Of a stretch of DNA of 64,000 nt, positions 38,256-54,001 are shown piece by piece. The position numbers and the translations under genes are program-made. Numbering within the stretch: the stretch's first letter is position 1; each line of letters begins with the position of its first letter. The stretch comes from Pseudomonas putida (GTDB lineage Bacteria > Pseudomonadota > Gammaproteobacteria > Pseudomonadales > Pseudomonadaceae), in NCBI RefSeq assembly GCF_004357765.1, contig NZ_SMTE01000019.1, forward strand, positions 32,076 through 96,075, read 5' to 3'. The notes below the pieces were generated by a model, which did no database searches, had not been told where the DNA came from, and saw only the letters and a program-made list of their open reading frames with translations.

Positions 38256-38300
38256 GTGCTGCTCCTCCAAGGCTGGCATGGTGTCGATTAATTGCCAAAA

Positions 38301-38335
38301 AGCACAAACCCCGGTGCGTGGCCGGGGTTTGTGCT
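38301..38335 (-). terminator. Rho-independent terminator of idh
   Basis: The perfect 14-bp stem AGCACAAACCCCGG / CCGGGGTTTGTGCT with a 7-nt loop, followed leftward by TTTTT (complement of the AAAAA at 38297-38301). It lies 17 nt after the idh stop. Confidence 0.88.
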
Positions 38336-38352
38336 GTTACATCAAGCGAACC

Positions 38353-42264
<3,912 letters not shown>

Positions 42265-42273
42265 CGAACGACG

Positions 42274-42303
42274 AACGGCCACCTTGCTAAAGAGGTGGCC
42301 GTT
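42274..42303. terminator. Terminator between icd and cspD
   Basis: The perfect 11-bp stem AACGGCCACCT / AGGTGGCCGTT with an 8-nt loop. It lies 10 nt after the icd stop; the T run on the icd side is short (TTT), and convergent cspD ends 28 nt further on. Confidence 0.75.
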
Positions 42304-42330
42304 TCGATCGTCTACCGGGAAGCTGGCGCG

Positions 42331-42591
42331 TCAGGCTTCGAGTGGTACGCTCGAATTCTGCGGGGCGCTTGGCTCGCTGACCGGGGCGGTCGCGTTGGTG
42401 ATTTGCGTGGCGTGCAGCCCTTTGGGGCCCTGGACGATCTCGAAGGTCACGGCCTGGCCGGCCTTGAGCGTCTTGTAACCGTCCATCTGGATAGCCGAAT
42501 AGTGGGCGAACAGATCATCGGTCTTGCCGTCTTCATTGATGAAACCATAGCCCTTGGCATTGTTGAACCACTTGACTTTGCCGCTTGCCAT
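42331..42591 (-). CDS. cspD: Cold-shock-domain protein CspD
   Basis: This 86-residue single cold-shock domain carries the RNA-binding motifs KGYGFI (RNP1) and DLFAHYSAI (RNP2 variant), followed by a short 20-residue tail ([15 protein letters not shown]) not part of the fold. The sequence [20 protein letters not shown] fits CspD of pseudomonads, a stationary-phase nucleic-acid-binding protein. It is divergent from clpS, the conserved arrangement in gamma-proteobacteria. The ATG at 42591 is preferred over one six codons upstream. Confidence 0.92.
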   Translation of the reverse strand: MASGKVKWFNNAKGYGFINEDGKTDDLFAHYSAIQMDGYKTLKAGQAVTFEIVQGPKGLHATQITNATAPVSEPSAPQNSSVPLEA

Positions 42592-42821
42592 CCCTATGTC
42601 CCTCTGCAAAGGACTCCATCACTGGAGTATCATCCACTTCATCCGCATACGAACCATGCGAAAAATCTGGTTGACTGCGCGGATCTTTATCGACCACGGT
42701 GGGTTCTTATTGGTTGTAACACCGTTTTGCCGATAGTCAAGGTCATGCGGCGCCCGCGCCGGCGAGGGCCTTAGCGGTCAACCCACAACCTTAACCTGTC
42801 GATCGTGATGAAATTCTTTCC

Positions 42822-43184
42822 ATGCATGCACCTAGCGAGATTCGACTAACATTCAATCAGGATCGCCCGCAATCGAACGAGGACGATGGCTCTGGTCTCG
42901 CGGTTCAGGAAGCCAAGCCGATCCTGCAGGCGCCACCGATGTACAAGGTGGTTTTGTTCAACGACGACTACACACCAATGGATTTCGTCGTCGAAGTGCT
43001 CGAGACGTTCTTCAATCTGAACCGCGAGCTGGCGACCAAGATCATGCTGACCGTCCATACCGAAGGGCGGGCAGTGTGCGGATTGTTTACCCGTGACATC
43101 GCCGAAACCAAGGCCATGCAGGTCAACCAATACGCCAGGGAAAGCCAGCATCCGCTACTCTGTGAAATCGAGAAGGACGGTTAA
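42822..43184 (+). CDS. clpS: ATP-dependent Clp protease adaptor ClpS
   Basis: This 120-residue adaptor binds proteins with Leu, Phe, Tyr or Trp at the N-terminus and hands them to ClpA. The core [20 protein letters not shown] and [15 protein letters not shown] contain the N-degron pocket residues (NDD and His). It lies 30 nt before clpA in the same direction. Confidence 0.96.
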   Translation: MHAPSEIRLTFNQDRPQSNEDDGSGLAVQEAKPILQAPPMYKVVLFNDDYTPMDFVVEVLETFFNLNRELATKIMLTVHTEGRAVCGLFTRDIAETKAMQVNQYARESQHPLLCEIEKDG

Positions 43185-43214
43185 TCGCCGACCACTTGGG
43201 TATGAGGTGAAGCT

Positions 43215-45485
43215 ATGTTAAACCGCGAGCTCGAAGTCACCCTCAATCTTGCCTTCAAGGAGGCCCGTTCGAAGCGTCATGAATTCATGACCGTCGAACA
43301 TCTGCTGTTGGCACTCCTTGACAATGAGGCTGCCGCGACCGTTCTGCGCGCCTGTGGCGCCAATCTCGACAAACTCAAGCACGACCTGCAAGAGTTCATC
43401 GATTCCACCACCCCGTTGATTCCGGTCAACGACGAAGACCGCGAGACCCAGCCGACCCTGGGCTTCCAGCGTGTGCTGCAGCGCGCCGTATTCCACGTGC
43501 AGAGCTCCGGCAAGCGCGAAGTGACCGGCGCAAACGTACTCGTGGCGATCTTCAGCGAACAGGAAAGCCAGGCCGTGTTCCTGCTCAAGCAGCAGAGCGT
43601 GGCCCGCATCGATGTGGTCAACTACATCGCCCATGGCATCTCCAAGGTGCCTGGCCATGGCCCCAATACCGAAGGCGAGCAGGACATGCAGGACGATGAG
43701 GGCGGCGAAGCGTCCTCCTCGAGCAACCCGCTGGATGCCTACGCCAGCAATCTCAACGAGCTGGCCCGCGCCGGACGCATCGATCCCCTGGTGGGGCGCG
43801 AGCAGGAAGTCGAGCGCGTGGCGCAGATCCTGGCCCGCCGGCGCAAGAACAACCCGCTGCTGGTCGGCGAGGCCGGCGTCGGCAAGACCGCCATCGCCGA
43901 AGGCCTGGCCAAGCGTATCGTCGATGGCCAGGTGCCTGACTTGTTGGCGCAGAGCGTGGTGTACTCCCTTGACCTAGGCGCGCTGCTGGCCGGTACCAAA
44001 TACCGGGGTGATTTCGAGAAGCGCTTCAAGGCGCTGCTCGGCGAGCTGCGCAAGCGTCCGCAGGCCATCCTGTTCATCGATGAGATCCACACCATCATCG
44101 GTGCGGGCGCAGCCTCGGGTGGGGTGATGGATGCCTCCAACCTGCTCAAGCCGCTGTTGTCTTCTGGCGACATCCGCTGCATCGGGTCTACCACCTTCCA
44201 GGAGTTCCGCGGCATCTTCGAAAAAGATCGCGCTTTGGCGCGGCGCTTCCAGAAGGTCGATGTCACCGAGCCGTCGGTGGAGGATACGGTGGGCATTCTG
44301 CGGGGCCTGAAGGGCCGCTTCGAAAGCCATCACAACATCGAGTACAGCGACGAGGCCCTGCGTGCAGCGGCCGAGCTGGCCTCGCGCTACATCAATGACC
44401 GCCACATGCCGGACAAGGCCATCGACGTCATCGACGAAGCCGGTGCCTATCAGCGGTTGCAGCCCGAAGCCAATCGGGTCAAGCGCATCGATGTGCCGCA
44501 GGTCGAGGATATCGTCGCCAAGATCGCGCGGATTCCGCCCAAGCATGTCACCAGCTCCGACAAGGAATTGCTGCGTAACCTCGAGCGCGACCTGAAACTG
44601 ACCGTATTCGGCCAGGACGCCGCGATCGACTCGCTGGCCACCGCCATCAAGCTGTCGCGTGCCGGTCTCAAGGCACCGGACAAGCCGGTCGGCTCGTTCC
44701 TCTTCGCCGGCCCCACCGGTGTCGGCAAGACCGAAGTCGCCCGGCAGTTGGCCAAGGCGCTGGGGGTCGAGTTGGTGCGCTTCGACATGTCCGAGTACAT
44801 GGAGCGGCACACTGTATCGCGTCTGATCGGCGCGCCTCCTGGCTATGTCGGCTTCGACCAGGGCGGCTTGCTGACCGAAGCGATCACCAAGCAACCGCAC
44901 TGCGTATTGCTGCTCGATGAAATCGAGAAGGCCCACCCTGAAGTCTTCAACCTGCTGCTGCAGGTGATGGATCACGGGACCCTGACCGACAACAACGGGC
45001 GCAAGGCCGACTTCCGCAACGTGATCCTGATCATGACCACCAACGCCGGCGCCGAAACCGCCGCGCGGGCCTCGATCGGCTTCACTCATCAGGACCATGC
45101 GTCCGATGCGATGGAGGTCATTCGCAAGAGCTTCACGCCGGAGTTCCGCAACCGCCTGGACACCATCATCCAGTTTGGCCGCCTGAGCCACGAGACGATC
45201 AAGAGCATCGTCGACAAGTTCCTCATCGAGCTTCAGGCGCAGCTGGAAGACAAGCGTGTACTGCTGGAGGTCAGCGACGATGCCCGTGGCTGGTTGGCTG
45301 CCAGCGGCTACGACGTGCAGATGGGCGCGCGTCCCATGGCGCGGCTTATCCAGGACAAGATCAAGCGGCCGTTGGCCGAGGAGATCCTGTTCGGCGAGCT
45401 GGCCGAGCACGGTGGTGTGGTGCATGTGGATCTGCGCGACGGCGAGCTGGTGTTCGATTTCGAGACCACGGCTGAAGTCGCTTGA
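43215..45485 (+). CDS. clpA: ATP-dependent Clp protease ATP-binding subunit ClpA
   Basis: This 756-residue AAA+ unfoldase of ClpAP has an N domain at residues 1-150 (MLNRELEVTLNLAFKEARSK), a first ATPase with GEAGVGKTAI at about 218-227 and LFIDEIHTII, a second with GPTGVGKTEV at about 498-507 and LLLDEIEKAHPE, then a ClpP-binding loop in the second module. It follows clpS in an operon. Confidence 0.97.
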   Translation: MLNRELEVTLNLAFKEARSKRHEFMTVEHLLLALLDNEAAATVLRACGANLDKLKHDLQEFIDSTTPLIPVNDEDRETQPTLGFQRVLQRAVFHVQSSGKREVTGANVLVAIFSEQESQAVFLLKQQSVARIDVVNYIAHGISKVPGHGPNTEGEQDMQDDEGGEASSSSNPLDAYASNLNELARAGRIDPLVGREQEVERVAQILARRRKNNPLLVGEAGVGKTAIAEGLAKRIVDGQVPDLLAQSVVYSLDLGALLAGTKYRGDFEKRFKALLGELRKRPQAILFIDEIHTIIGAGAASGGVMDASNLLKPLLSSGDIRCIGSTTFQEFRGIFEKDRALARRFQKVDVTEPSVEDTVGILRGLKGRFESHHNIEYSDEALRAAAELASRYINDRHMPDKAIDVIDEAGAYQRLQPEANRVKRIDVPQVEDIVAKIARIPPKHVTSSDKELLRNLERDLKLTVFGQDAAIDSLATAIKLSRAGLKAPDKPVGSFLFAGPTGVGKTEVARQLAKALGVELVRFDMSEYMERHTVSRLIGAPPGYVGFDQGGLLTEAITKQPHCVLLLDEIEKAHPEVFNLLLQVMDHGTLTDNNGRKADFRNVILIMTTNAGAETAARASIGFTHQDHASDAMEVIRKSFTPEFRNRLDTIIQFGRLSHETIKSIVDKFLIELQAQLEDKRVLLEVSDDARGWLAASGYDVQMGARPMARLIQDKIKRPLAEEILFGELAEHGGVVHVDLRDGELVFDFETTAEVA

Positions 45486-45490
45486 TGGCT

Positions 45491-45600
45491 TGGGGCCGCT
45501 TTGCGGCCCATTCGCGGGGCAAGCCCGCTCCCACACGCTGAGGACTGCACTGCATCTGTGGGAGCGGGCTTGCCCCGCGAATGGGCTGCAAAGCAGCCCT
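45491..45600. repeat. Paired REP elements (inverted)
   Basis: Inverted units with the cores CGCGGGGCAAGCCCGCTCCC and GGGAGCGGGCTTGCCCCGCG are flanked by GGGGCCGCTTTGCGGCCC and GGGCTGCAAAGCAGCCC hairpins. It lies between convergent clpA and infA. Confidence 0.9.
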
Positions 45601-45618
45601 TGGCAATATGTACGGCAC

Positions 45619-45648
45619 AAAAAAGCCCGGCACATGGCCGGGCTTTTT
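45619..45648 (-). terminator. Rho-independent terminator of infA
   Basis: AAAAAAGCCCGGC / GCCGGGCTTTTT with a 4-nt loop. The A and T runs on both sides make it able to work in both directions. It lies 12-15 nt after the infA stop. Confidence 0.88.
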
Positions 45649-45660
45649 CATGGCTTGAGT

Positions 45661-45879
45661 TTAGCGCGCGCGATAGGTGATGCGGCCCTTGCTCAGGTCG
45701 TAGGGCGTCAGTTCGACGCGGACCTTGTCGCCAGTGAGAATACGAATGTAGTTCTTGCGCATCTTTCCGGAGATGTGCGCGGTTACGACGTGCCCGTTTT
45801 CCAACTCCACGCGGAACATGGTGTTGGGCAGGGTGTCGACGACAGTACCTTCCATTTCGAAGCTGTCTTCTTTCGACAT
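45661..45879 (-). CDS. infA: Translation initiation factor IF-1
   Basis: This 72-residue OB-fold protein binds the 30S A site during initiation. The full family sequence is recognisable ([20 protein letters not shown] ... [20 protein letters not shown] ... GRITYRAR). The start at 45879 gives the standard length. It lies between clpA and bpt, a conserved pseudomonad order. Confidence 0.98.
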
Positions 45880-45982
45880 GCAGTAGAGCCCTCGGTATCC
45901 AGTGTTGGCCCGACGCATAACCGCACCGGGCAAAAAAGTGGCGTGGATTATGCCCGAAAATTGTGTGTCAAGCCAATGTCTT

Positions 45983-46690
45983 TCAGTTGAGGCTGACCCA
46001 GCGCTGGTTGATCAGCAGCTCTATGGGGCGGTACTGGGTCTTGTAGCTCATTTTCTTGCAGTTCTTGATCCAGTAGCCGAGATACACCGCCTCGAGGTCT
46101 TGACGCAGGGCTTCGGTAATCTGCCAGAGGATGGCATAGCGACCTAGGCTGCGGCGCTCTTCGGCGGGCTCGTAGAAGGTGTACACCGCCGACAGGCCGT
46201 TGGGCAGCAGGTCGCAGACCGCCACCGCCAGCAGCCGGCCTTCGAGGCGGAATTCGTAGAACCAGCAGAAGGGCAGGTCGCGGACCAGGAAGGTGGAAAA
46301 CTGGTCGCGGCTGGGCGGATACATGTCGCCGTCGGCGTGGCGGGTCTCGATGTAGCGCCGGTACAGATCGAAGTACTCCTCCTTGAACGCCGGGCGCGCG
46401 GCGCTCACGGTAATATCGGCATTGCGCTTGAGGATCCGCCGTTGCTGGCGATTGGGGATGAAACGCGCGGCGGGGATGCGCGCAGGCACGCAGGCATTGC
46501 AGTTCTGGCAATGGGGGCGATAGAGATGGTCGCCACTGCGGCGAAAGCCCATTTCCGACAGGTCGGCATATACGTGCACGTCCATCGGCTGGCTGGGGTC
46601 GAGGAACAGGGTGGTCGCCTGCTCGTCCGGCAGATAGCTGCAGGAGTGGGGCTGAGTGGCATAGAACTTCAGTCGCGCCAGCTCTGTCAT
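45983..46690 (-). CDS. bpt: Aspartate/glutamate leucyltransferase Bpt (ATE-family)
   Basis: This 235-residue aminoacyl-tRNA-protein transferase adds leucine to proteins with N-terminal Asp or Glu. The N-terminal cysteine cluster is visible: [10 protein letters not shown] and [11 protein letters not shown], with the ATE domain after it ([31 protein letters not shown]). It lies 57 nt from aat and in the same direction, forming a tagging pair feeding ClpS-ClpA. Confidence 0.94.
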
Positions 46691-46747
46691 GATCTACCCC
46701 CCTCGGTGAGACTTTGCTTTAAGTGTAAGCCAGCTGGCAGAACTCGC

Positions 46748-47428
46748 CTAGCAAACCCACGTGGCGCCGTTGGGTTGGTCGAGGTGCTGACGTAGGTAGT
46801 CGGCGAACTGGGCGCGGCTGATGGCGCGGGCGCCGAGGCTGTGCAGGTGGTTGGTGGGCATCTGGCAGTCGATGAGCACGAAGCCGGCATCGCGCAAATG
46901 CCCGACCAGCGTCACGAAACCGACTTTCGAGGCGTTGTCGGCGCGGCTGAACATCGACTCACCGAAGAACAGCTGGCCCATTGCCAGGCCATAGAGACCA
47001 CCCACCAGCTCGCCGTCCTGGCGCACCTCGACGCTGTGGGCGATGCCGCGCTGGTGCAGTTGGCAATAGGCGTCGCGCATGTTGTCGGTGATCCAGGTCC
47101 CCTCGGCGTAGTCCCGGGGAGCGGCGCATGCATCGATGACTGCGCGGAAGTCGGTGTCGAAACTGACCTGGTAGCGGCCCTGGCGCATCAGCTTGGCCAG
47201 CGAACGAGAGACGTGCAGTTCGTCCGGGAACAGCACGGTGCGTGGATCAGGTGACCACCAGAGGATAGGCTGGCCGTCCTGGTACCAGGGGAAGCAACCA
47301 TGCCGATAGGCCTGCACCAGTCGCTCGGCACTGAGGTCGCCTCCGGCCGCGAGCAGGCCGTTAGGGTCGTGCAGGGCCTTTTCCAGAGGGGGGAAGGTCA
47401 GCGAGTCGCGGGTAAGCCAGGTGAGCAT
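46748..47428 (-). CDS. aat: Leucyl/phenylalanyl-tRNA-protein transferase
   Basis: This 226-residue enzyme adds Leu or Phe to N-terminal Lys or Arg, creating ClpS-recognised degrons. Family sequences: [52 protein letters not shown] and [16 protein letters not shown]. Start [14 protein letters not shown] at 47428. Operon aat-bpt-infA is transcribed leftward. Confidence 0.96.
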   Translation of the reverse strand: MLTWLTRDSLTFPPLEKALHDPNGLLAAGGDLSAERLVQAYRHGCFPWYQDGQPILWWSPDPRTVLFPDELHVSRSLAKLMRQGRYQVSFDTDFRAVIDACAAPRDYAEGTWITDNMRDAYCQLHQRGIAHSVEVRQDGELVGGLYGLAMGQLFFGESMFSRADNASKVGFVTLVGHLRDAGFVLIDCQMPTNHLHSLGARAISRAQFADYLRQHLDQPNGATWVC

Positions 47429-47791
47429 GGTCTATCGTGCGGTGGGGGAGGGGAGTGGGCAGGATGGCGCGTGCGGCTTTTCGGGTCAATGCTGGTCTCG
47501 TTGGCGGCTGACGCAGTACAGCGCCAGATGTAATTTCCTACACATTGCGAGGGTCGCCGGCACCATCTGGCACATTTGCTGTCACACCTGTGCAAAAACA
47601 CAGCATAAGCCTTTGTCACGAAAGAAAATGCATGCTCAAATTGCAGTCATACGAAAGTCGCCCCCACTCAAGTGCCTCATGGCGTGCCGCCATGGCGGCT
47701 GGCGGGCAGTAATGTTAAAAGTAGTGGTTCGTTGGCCGTTCACCTGGCCGATCACTATTGGACGCGCAGTACGCGCAGGAATAGACGCGTT
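47429..47791. other. Intergenic region between aat and ftsK
   Basis: 363 nt between divergent starts, containing both promoters. The AT-rich stretch is about 47560-47640. Short open frames here do not resemble proteins. The reading upstream of ftsK from 47672 is open but without family-like sequence. Confidence 0.6.
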
Positions 47792-50284
47792 TTGAAGAAA
47801 TCCACCGCAACCCCAGCTCCCTTGCCCGTGCCTCTGTGGCGCCAGCAGCTGCATTACCGCCTCAAGGAAGGTGCGCTGATCGCTGTCGGCGCGCTGTGCC
47901 TGTATCTGTGGATGGCGCTGCTGACCTACGACACCTCGGACCCTGGCTTCAGCCACACCAGCAACGTCGAGCAGGTGCAGAATGCCGCTGGGCGTGCCGG
48001 GGCCTACTTCGCCGACATCCTGTTCATGGTGCTGGGCTATTTCGCCTACATCTTCCCGTTGCTGTTGGCGATCAAGACCTGGCAGATTTTCCGTGAGCGC
48101 CACCAGCCATGGCAGTGGAGCGGCTGGCTGTTCTCCTGGCGCCTGATCGGTCTGGTGTTCCTGGTGCTGTCGGGCGCGGCCTTGGCCCATATCCACTTTC
48201 ACCCGGCAGCCAACATCCCGTTCTCCGCGGGCGGTGCGCTGGGCGAAAGCCTCGGCGACTTGGCGCGCAATCTGCTGAACGTGCAGGGCAGCACGCTGAT
48301 GTTCATCGCCCTGTTCCTGTTCGGCCTGACCGTGTTCACCGATCTGTCGTGGTTCAAGGTCATGGACCTGACCGGCAAGATCACCCTCGACCTGTTCGAG
48401 CTGGTCCAGGGCGCCGCAAGCCGCTGGTGGGAGGCCCGCGCCGAGCGCAAGCGCCTGGAAGCGCAGTTGCGTGAAGTGGATGATCCGGTGTTCGACCTCG
48501 GGCCGAAAACCGCCGACAAGCGCGAGCCGGCCAAGCCGGCGCTGCGCGAGCGCATCTTCAAGCGTGAGGCGGCGCCGGCCGCGGACGTCGAGCCCCGCGA
48601 ACCGACCCTGGCGCGCGAGCCGGTCGTGCCCCGCGAGCCTCTGGCACCGCGTGATTCCGTGGTGTCCCGCGAGCAGTCTGGCGCAGCCCCGACCATCGTG
48701 CCTCCGGCAGCGGCCAAAGCGCCGGAGCAAAGCAAGCGGGTGATGAAGGAGAAACAGGCACCGCTGTTCGTCGACAGCGCCGTGGAAGGCACCTTGCCAT
48801 CGATTTCCATCCTCGATCCGGCGGAGCAGAAGAAGATCGAATACTCGCCGGAATCCCTGGCGGGTGTGGGTCAACTGCTGGAAATCAAGCTCAAGGAATT
48901 CGGCGTCGAGGTTTCGGTGGACTCCATCCACCCAGGCCCGGTCATTACCCGTTACGAAATCCAGCCTGCCGCCGGCGTCAAGGTCAGCCGCATCGCCAAC
49001 CTGGCCAAGGACTTGGCGCGCTCGCTGGCAGTGACCAGTGTGCGGGTGGTCGAGGTGATCCCTGGCAAGACCACCGTGGGTATCGAGATCCCCAACGAAA
49101 ATCGGCAGATGGTGCGTTTCTCCGAGGTGCTCGCCACGCCCCAGTACGACGAGCAGAAGTCGCCTGTCACCTTGGCCCTGGGGCACGACATCGGCGGTAA
49201 ACCGGTGATCACCGACCTGGCCAAGATGCCCCACCTGCTGGTCGCCGGTACCACCGGTTCCGGTAAGTCGGTGGGGGTGAACGCGATGATCCTGTCGATC
49301 CTGTTCAAGTCCAGCCCGGAAGACGCGCGGTTGATCATGATCGACCCGAAAATGCTCGAGCTGTCGATCTACGAAGGCATTCCGCACCTGCTGTGCCCGG
49401 TGGTCACCGACATGAAGGACGCTGCCAATGCCCTGCGCTGGAGCGTTGCCGAGATGGAACGCCGTTACAAGCTGATGGCGGCCATGGGGGTGCGCAACCT
49501 GGCCGGCTTCAACCGCAAGATCAAGGACGCCCAGGAAGCCGGCGAAATCATCCACGACCCGCTGTACCGCCGCGAAAGCATGGACGACGAGCCGCCGGCG
49601 CTGAAGACCCTGCCGACCATCGTGGTCGTGGTCGACGAATTCGCCGACATGATGATGATCGTCGGCAAGAAGGTCGAAGAGTTGATCGCCCGTATCGCCC
49701 AGAAAGCGCGGGCTGCCGGTATCCATCTGATCCTCGCCACGCAGCGCCCGTCGGTGGACGTCATCACCGGCCTGATCAAGGCCAACATCCCGACCCGCAT
49801 GGCGTTCCAGGTGTCGAGCAAGATCGACTCGCGGACCATCATCGACCAGGGCGGCGCCGAGCAGCTGCTCGGTCACGGTGACATGCTCTATATGCCGCCG
49901 GGTACCAGTCTGCCGATCCGCGTGCATGGCGCGTTCGTTTCCGACGACGAAGTGCACCGCGTGGTCGAGGCCTGGAAGCTGCGTGGCGCGCCGGACTACA
50001 ACGACGACATCCTCAATGGCGTGGAAGAGGCCGGCAGCGGCTTCGAAGGCGGCGGCGGTGGTGGCGATGGTGAAGATTCGGAGAGCGACGCCCTGTATGA
50101 TGAAGCCGTGCAGTTCGTGCTTGAAAGCCGCCGCGCTTCGATCTCGGCGGTGCAGCGCAAGCTCAAGATCGGCTACAACCGCGCTGCGCGCATGATCGAA
50201 GCGATGGAAATGGCGGGTGTGGTTACCCCCATGAACAGCAACGGCTCGCGGGAAGTCATCGCCCCAGGCGGCCCGCGCGATTGA
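47792..50284 (+). CDS. ftsK: DNA translocase FtsK
   Basis: This 830-residue divisome ATPase coordinates chromosome dimer resolution with septation. N-terminal membrane domain with four or five helices (about residues 23-190), a low-complexity linker (about 205-330; charged repeats such as [20 protein letters not shown]), motor domain with Walker [13 protein letters not shown] at about 485-496 and Walker [13 protein letters not shown] at about 607-618, and the gamma winged helix at the end ([20 protein letters not shown]) that reads KOPS. The TTG at 47792 ([16 protein letters not shown]) with GCAGGA 10 nt before it is the likeliest start. Confidence 0.94.
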   Translation: MKKSTATPAPLPVPLWRQQLHYRLKEGALIAVGALCLYLWMALLTYDTSDPGFSHTSNVEQVQNAAGRAGAYFADILFMVLGYFAYIFPLLLAIKTWQIFRERHQPWQWSGWLFSWRLIGLVFLVLSGAALAHIHFHPAANIPFSAGGALGESLGDLARNLLNVQGSTLMFIALFLFGLTVFTDLSWFKVMDLTGKITLDLFELVQGAASRWWEARAERKRLEAQLREVDDPVFDLGPKTADKREPAKPALRERIFKREAAPAADVEPREPTLAREPVVPREPLAPRDSVVSREQSGAAPTIVPPAAAKAPEQSKRVMKEKQAPLFVDSAVEGTLPSISILDPAEQKKIEYSPESLAGVGQLLEIKLKEFGVEVSVDSIHPGPVITRYEIQPAAGVKVSRIANLAKDLARSLAVTSVRVVEVIPGKTTVGIEIPNENRQMVRFSEVLATPQYDEQKSPVTLALGHDIGGKPVITDLAKMPHLLVAGTTGSGKSVGVNAMILSILFKSSPEDARLIMIDPKMLELSIYEGIPHLLCPVVTDMKDAANALRWSVAEMERRYKLMAAMGVRNLAGFNRKIKDAQEAGEIIHDPLYRRESMDDEPPALKTLPTIVVVVDEFADMMMIVGKKVEELIARIAQKARAAGIHLILATQRPSVDVITGLIKANIPTRMAFQVSSKIDSRTIIDQGGAEQLLGHGDMLYMPPGTSLPIRVHGAFVSDDEVHRVVEAWKLRGAPDYNDDILNGVEEAGSGFEGGGGGGDGEDSESDALYDEAVQFVLESRRASISAVQRKLKIGYNRAARMIEAMEMAGVVTPMNSNGSREVIAPGGPRD

Positions 50285-50346
50285 TCGTTACCCTGTCGGG
50301 CGCCATTCACGGTGCCCGGCCCAATCACTGCTCAACGAGGATTTCC

Positions 50347-50982
50347 ATGCGCGTGATTCGCATGCTGTTGGTTTCTGCCCTGGCACTGGGCTCCGTGTCG
50401 GCCACCCTCTTGGCGCAAGCCGCTGAGCAAGACGTGAAGCGCCTGACCCAGTTGCTGGAAAAGTCGCAGACCATCCAGGCCAACTTCTCCCAACTGACCC
50501 TCGACGCCAGCGGCACCAGCCTGCAGGAAACGTCCGGCAAGATGACCGTCAAGCGCCCGGGCCTGTTCTACTGGCACACCGATGCTCCCCAGGAGCAGGT
50601 GGTGGTGTCCGATGGCAAGAATGTCACCCTGTGGGACCCTGATCTGGAGCAGGCGACCATCAAGAAGCTCGACGTGCGTCTGAACCAGACCCCGGCGCTG
50701 CTGCTGTCCGGTGATGTATCGAAGATCAGCCAGAGCTTCGACATCACCTCCAAGGAGCAGGGCGATGTCATGGACTTCACCCTCAAGCCGAAAACCAAGG
50801 ACACGTTGTTCGACTCGCTGCGTGTGTCGTTCCGCAAAGGCCTGATCAATGACATGCAACTGGTCGACAGCGTCGGCCAGCGCACCAATATCCTGTTCAA
50901 TGGGGTCAAGGCCAACGATCCGGTATCCGACAGCACGTTCAAGTTCGATGTCCCCAAAGGCGCGGACATCATCCAGGAGTAA
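50347..50982 (+). CDS. lolA: Outer-membrane lipoprotein carrier LolA
   Basis: This 211-residue periplasmic chaperone takes lipoproteins from LolCDE to LolB. Signal peptide [20 protein letters not shown] then LLAQAAEQD (cleavage after AQA). The mature sequence has the LolA patterns [33 protein letters not shown] and [17 protein letters not shown]. The ATG at 50347 has CGAGGA before it. It follows ftsK by 62 nt and precedes rarA, the conserved order ftsK-lolA-rarA. Confidence 0.95.
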   Translation: MRVIRMLLVSALALGSVSATLLAQAAEQDVKRLTQLLEKSQTIQANFSQLTLDASGTSLQETSGKMTVKRPGLFYWHTDAPQEQVVVSDGKNVTLWDPDLEQATIKKLDVRLNQTPALLLSGDVSKISQSFDITSKEQGDVMDFTLKPKTKDTLFDSLRVSFRKGLINDMQLVDSVGQRTNILFNGVKANDPVSDSTFKFDVPKGADIIQE

Positions 50983-50994
50983 GCCGAGGCCGTG

Positions 50995-52320
50995 ATGGAC
51001 CTGTTTCGAAGCGAACCCGTTGCCCAGCCTCTGGCCGCCCGCCTGCGTCCGTCCAACCTGGACGAGTATGTCGGCCAGGAGCATTTGTTGGCACGCGGCA
51101 AGCCGCTGCGCGAGGCGCTGGAGCAGGGGGCGCTGCACTCGATGATCTTCTGGGGCCCGCCAGGGGTAGGCAAGACCACCCTGGCGCGCTTGCTGGCGCA
51201 GTTCTGCGATGCCCATTTCGAAACGGTGTCGGCGGTGCTGGCAGGGGTCAAGGAGATCCGTCAGGCCGTCGAGGTGGCCAAGCAGCAGGCGGGCCAGTAC
51301 GGTCGGCGCACCATCCTGTTCGTCGACGAGGTGCATCGCTTCAACAAATCGCAGCAGGATGCCTTCCTGCCCTATGTGGAAGACGGCACCCTGCTGTTCA
51401 TCGGCGCCACCACCGAAAACCCATCGTTCGAGCTGAACAACGCCCTGCTGTCGCGCGCCCGGGTGTACGTGCTCAAGAGCCTGGACGAGTCGGCCTTGCG
51501 CAAGCTGGTCGACCGGGCGTTGAGCGAAGAGCGTGGCCTGGGCAAGCGTAACCTGCGCGTGGGCGATGACGCTTTCAAGATGCTCATGGCCGCCGCCGAC
51601 GGCGATGGCCGGCGCATGCTCAACTTCCTGGAAAATGCCTCGGACCTGGCTGAAGACGGCAGCGAGATCGACGTCGAGATGCTGCAGAGCCTGCTGGGCG
51701 ACAGTCGCCGCCGGTTCGACAAGGGCGGCGAAGCGTTCTACGACCAGATTTCCGCCTTGCACAAATCGGTTCGCGGCTCCAACCCGGATGCCGCGTTGTA
51801 CTGGTTCGCGCGCATGCTCGACGGCGGCTGCGATCCGTTGTACATCGCCCGGCGCGTGGTGCGCATGGCCAGCGAGGACATTGGTAACGCCGATCCGCGG
51901 GCGTTGAGCCTGTGTCTGGCAGCCTGGGATGTGCAGGAGCGTCTGGGCAGCCCCGAGGGCGAGCTGGCAGTGGCTCAGGCCATCACCTACATTGCCTGTG
52001 CGCCGAAGAGCAACGCCGTGTACACCGGGTTCAAGACCGCCCTGCGCGAGGCGGCCGAGCACGGCTCGCTGGAAGTGCCCTTGCACCTGCGTAACGCCCC
52101 GACCAAGCTTATGAAGCAGCTTGGCTACGGCGATGAGTACCGCTACGCCCACGACGAGCCCGACGCCTATGCAGCGGGCGAAGACTACTTCCCCGAACAA
52201 CTCGAGCCACGTCAGTACTACCAACCGGTGCCACGTGGCCTGGAACTCAAGATCGGCGAGAAACTGCGCCACCTGGCCGACCTCGACCGCAACAGCCCAC
52301 GGCAACGGAGAAAACCGTGA
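50995..52320 (+). CDS. rarA: Replication-associated recombination protein A (AAA+ ATPase)
   Basis: This 441-residue clamp-loader-like ATPase acts at stalled replication forks. Walker [17 protein letters not shown] is at about residues 52-67, Walker [14 protein letters not shown] at about 105-117, and [14 protein letters not shown] is sensor 1. The C-terminal MgsA domain ([20 protein letters not shown]) is intact. The next gene, crcB, starts inside its stop codon (GTGA). Confidence 0.95.
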   Translation: MDLFRSEPVAQPLAARLRPSNLDEYVGQEHLLARGKPLREALEQGALHSMIFWGPPGVGKTTLARLLAQFCDAHFETVSAVLAGVKEIRQAVEVAKQQAGQYGRRTILFVDEVHRFNKSQQDAFLPYVEDGTLLFIGATTENPSFELNNALLSRARVYVLKSLDESALRKLVDRALSEERGLGKRNLRVGDDAFKMLMAAADGDGRRMLNFLENASDLAEDGSEIDVEMLQSLLGDSRRRFDKGGEAFYDQISALHKSVRGSNPDAALYWFARMLDGGCDPLYIARRVVRMASEDIGNADPRALSLCLAAWDVQERLGSPEGELAVAQAITYIACAPKSNAVYTGFKTALREAAEHGSLEVPLHLRNAPTKLMKQLGYGDEYRYAHDEPDAYAAGEDYFPEQLEPRQYYQPVPRGLELKIGEKLRHLADLDRNSPRQRRKP

Positions 52321-52691
52321 TCGCACTCATCGCCGCCGTCAGTGCCGGAGGGGCCGCCGGTACCCTGTTGCGCTTCGCCACCTCCAACTGGGTCGTGGCA
52401 CGCTGGCCGCAGCATTATTATACCGGTACGCTTGCGGTCAACCTGGTGGGCTGCTTGCTGATCGGCCTGCTCTACGGGCTGTTCCTGCACAAGCCGTTCG
52501 CGCCGGTCGAACTGCGCGCAGGCCTGGTCGTCGGCTTTCTCGGCGGCTTGACCACCTTTTCGTCCTTTTCGCTCGATACCGTGCGCCTGATGGAAGGCGG
52601 GCAAGTGCCCCTGGCCTTGGGCTATACCGCTATCAGCGTGGTGGGCGGGCTTCTGGCCACCTGGGCCGGCCTGTCCCTGACCCGTTTCTGA
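52317..52691 (+). CDS. crcB: Fluoride ion channel CrcB (Fluc)
   Basis: This 124-residue channel subunit with four membrane helices exports fluoride as a dual-topology dimer. Signatures: [10 protein letters not shown] in the first helix, [18 protein letters not shown] with the conserved Asn, and [16 protein letters not shown]. The GTG start overlaps the rarA stop by 4 nt, so it is translationally coupled. No fluoride riboswitch is expected or seen inside this operon. Confidence 0.94.
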   Translation: MIALIAAVSAGGAAGTLLRFATSNWVVARWPQHYYTGTLAVNLVGCLLIGLLYGLFLHKPFAPVELRAGLVVGFLGGLTTFSSFSLDTVRLMEGGQVPLALGYTAISVVGGLLATWAGLSLTRF

Positions 52692-52708
52692 CCAACACCT
52701 ACCTATAA

Positions 52709-54001
<1,293 letters not shown>

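Noticed and set aside
45491-45600. CRISPR-like pair of repeats
   Set aside because: The repeats are inverted, not direct, and match REP elements found elsewhere in the window.
47636-49957. Leftward open frame of 773 codons over ftsK
   Set aside because: Antisense shadow; the histidine- and glutamine-rich reading has no domain and FtsK is complete on the other strand.
52300-52330. Fluoride riboswitch before crcB
   Set aside because: crcB starts inside the rarA stop codon, leaving no room for a leader; no riboswitch-like fold was seen.
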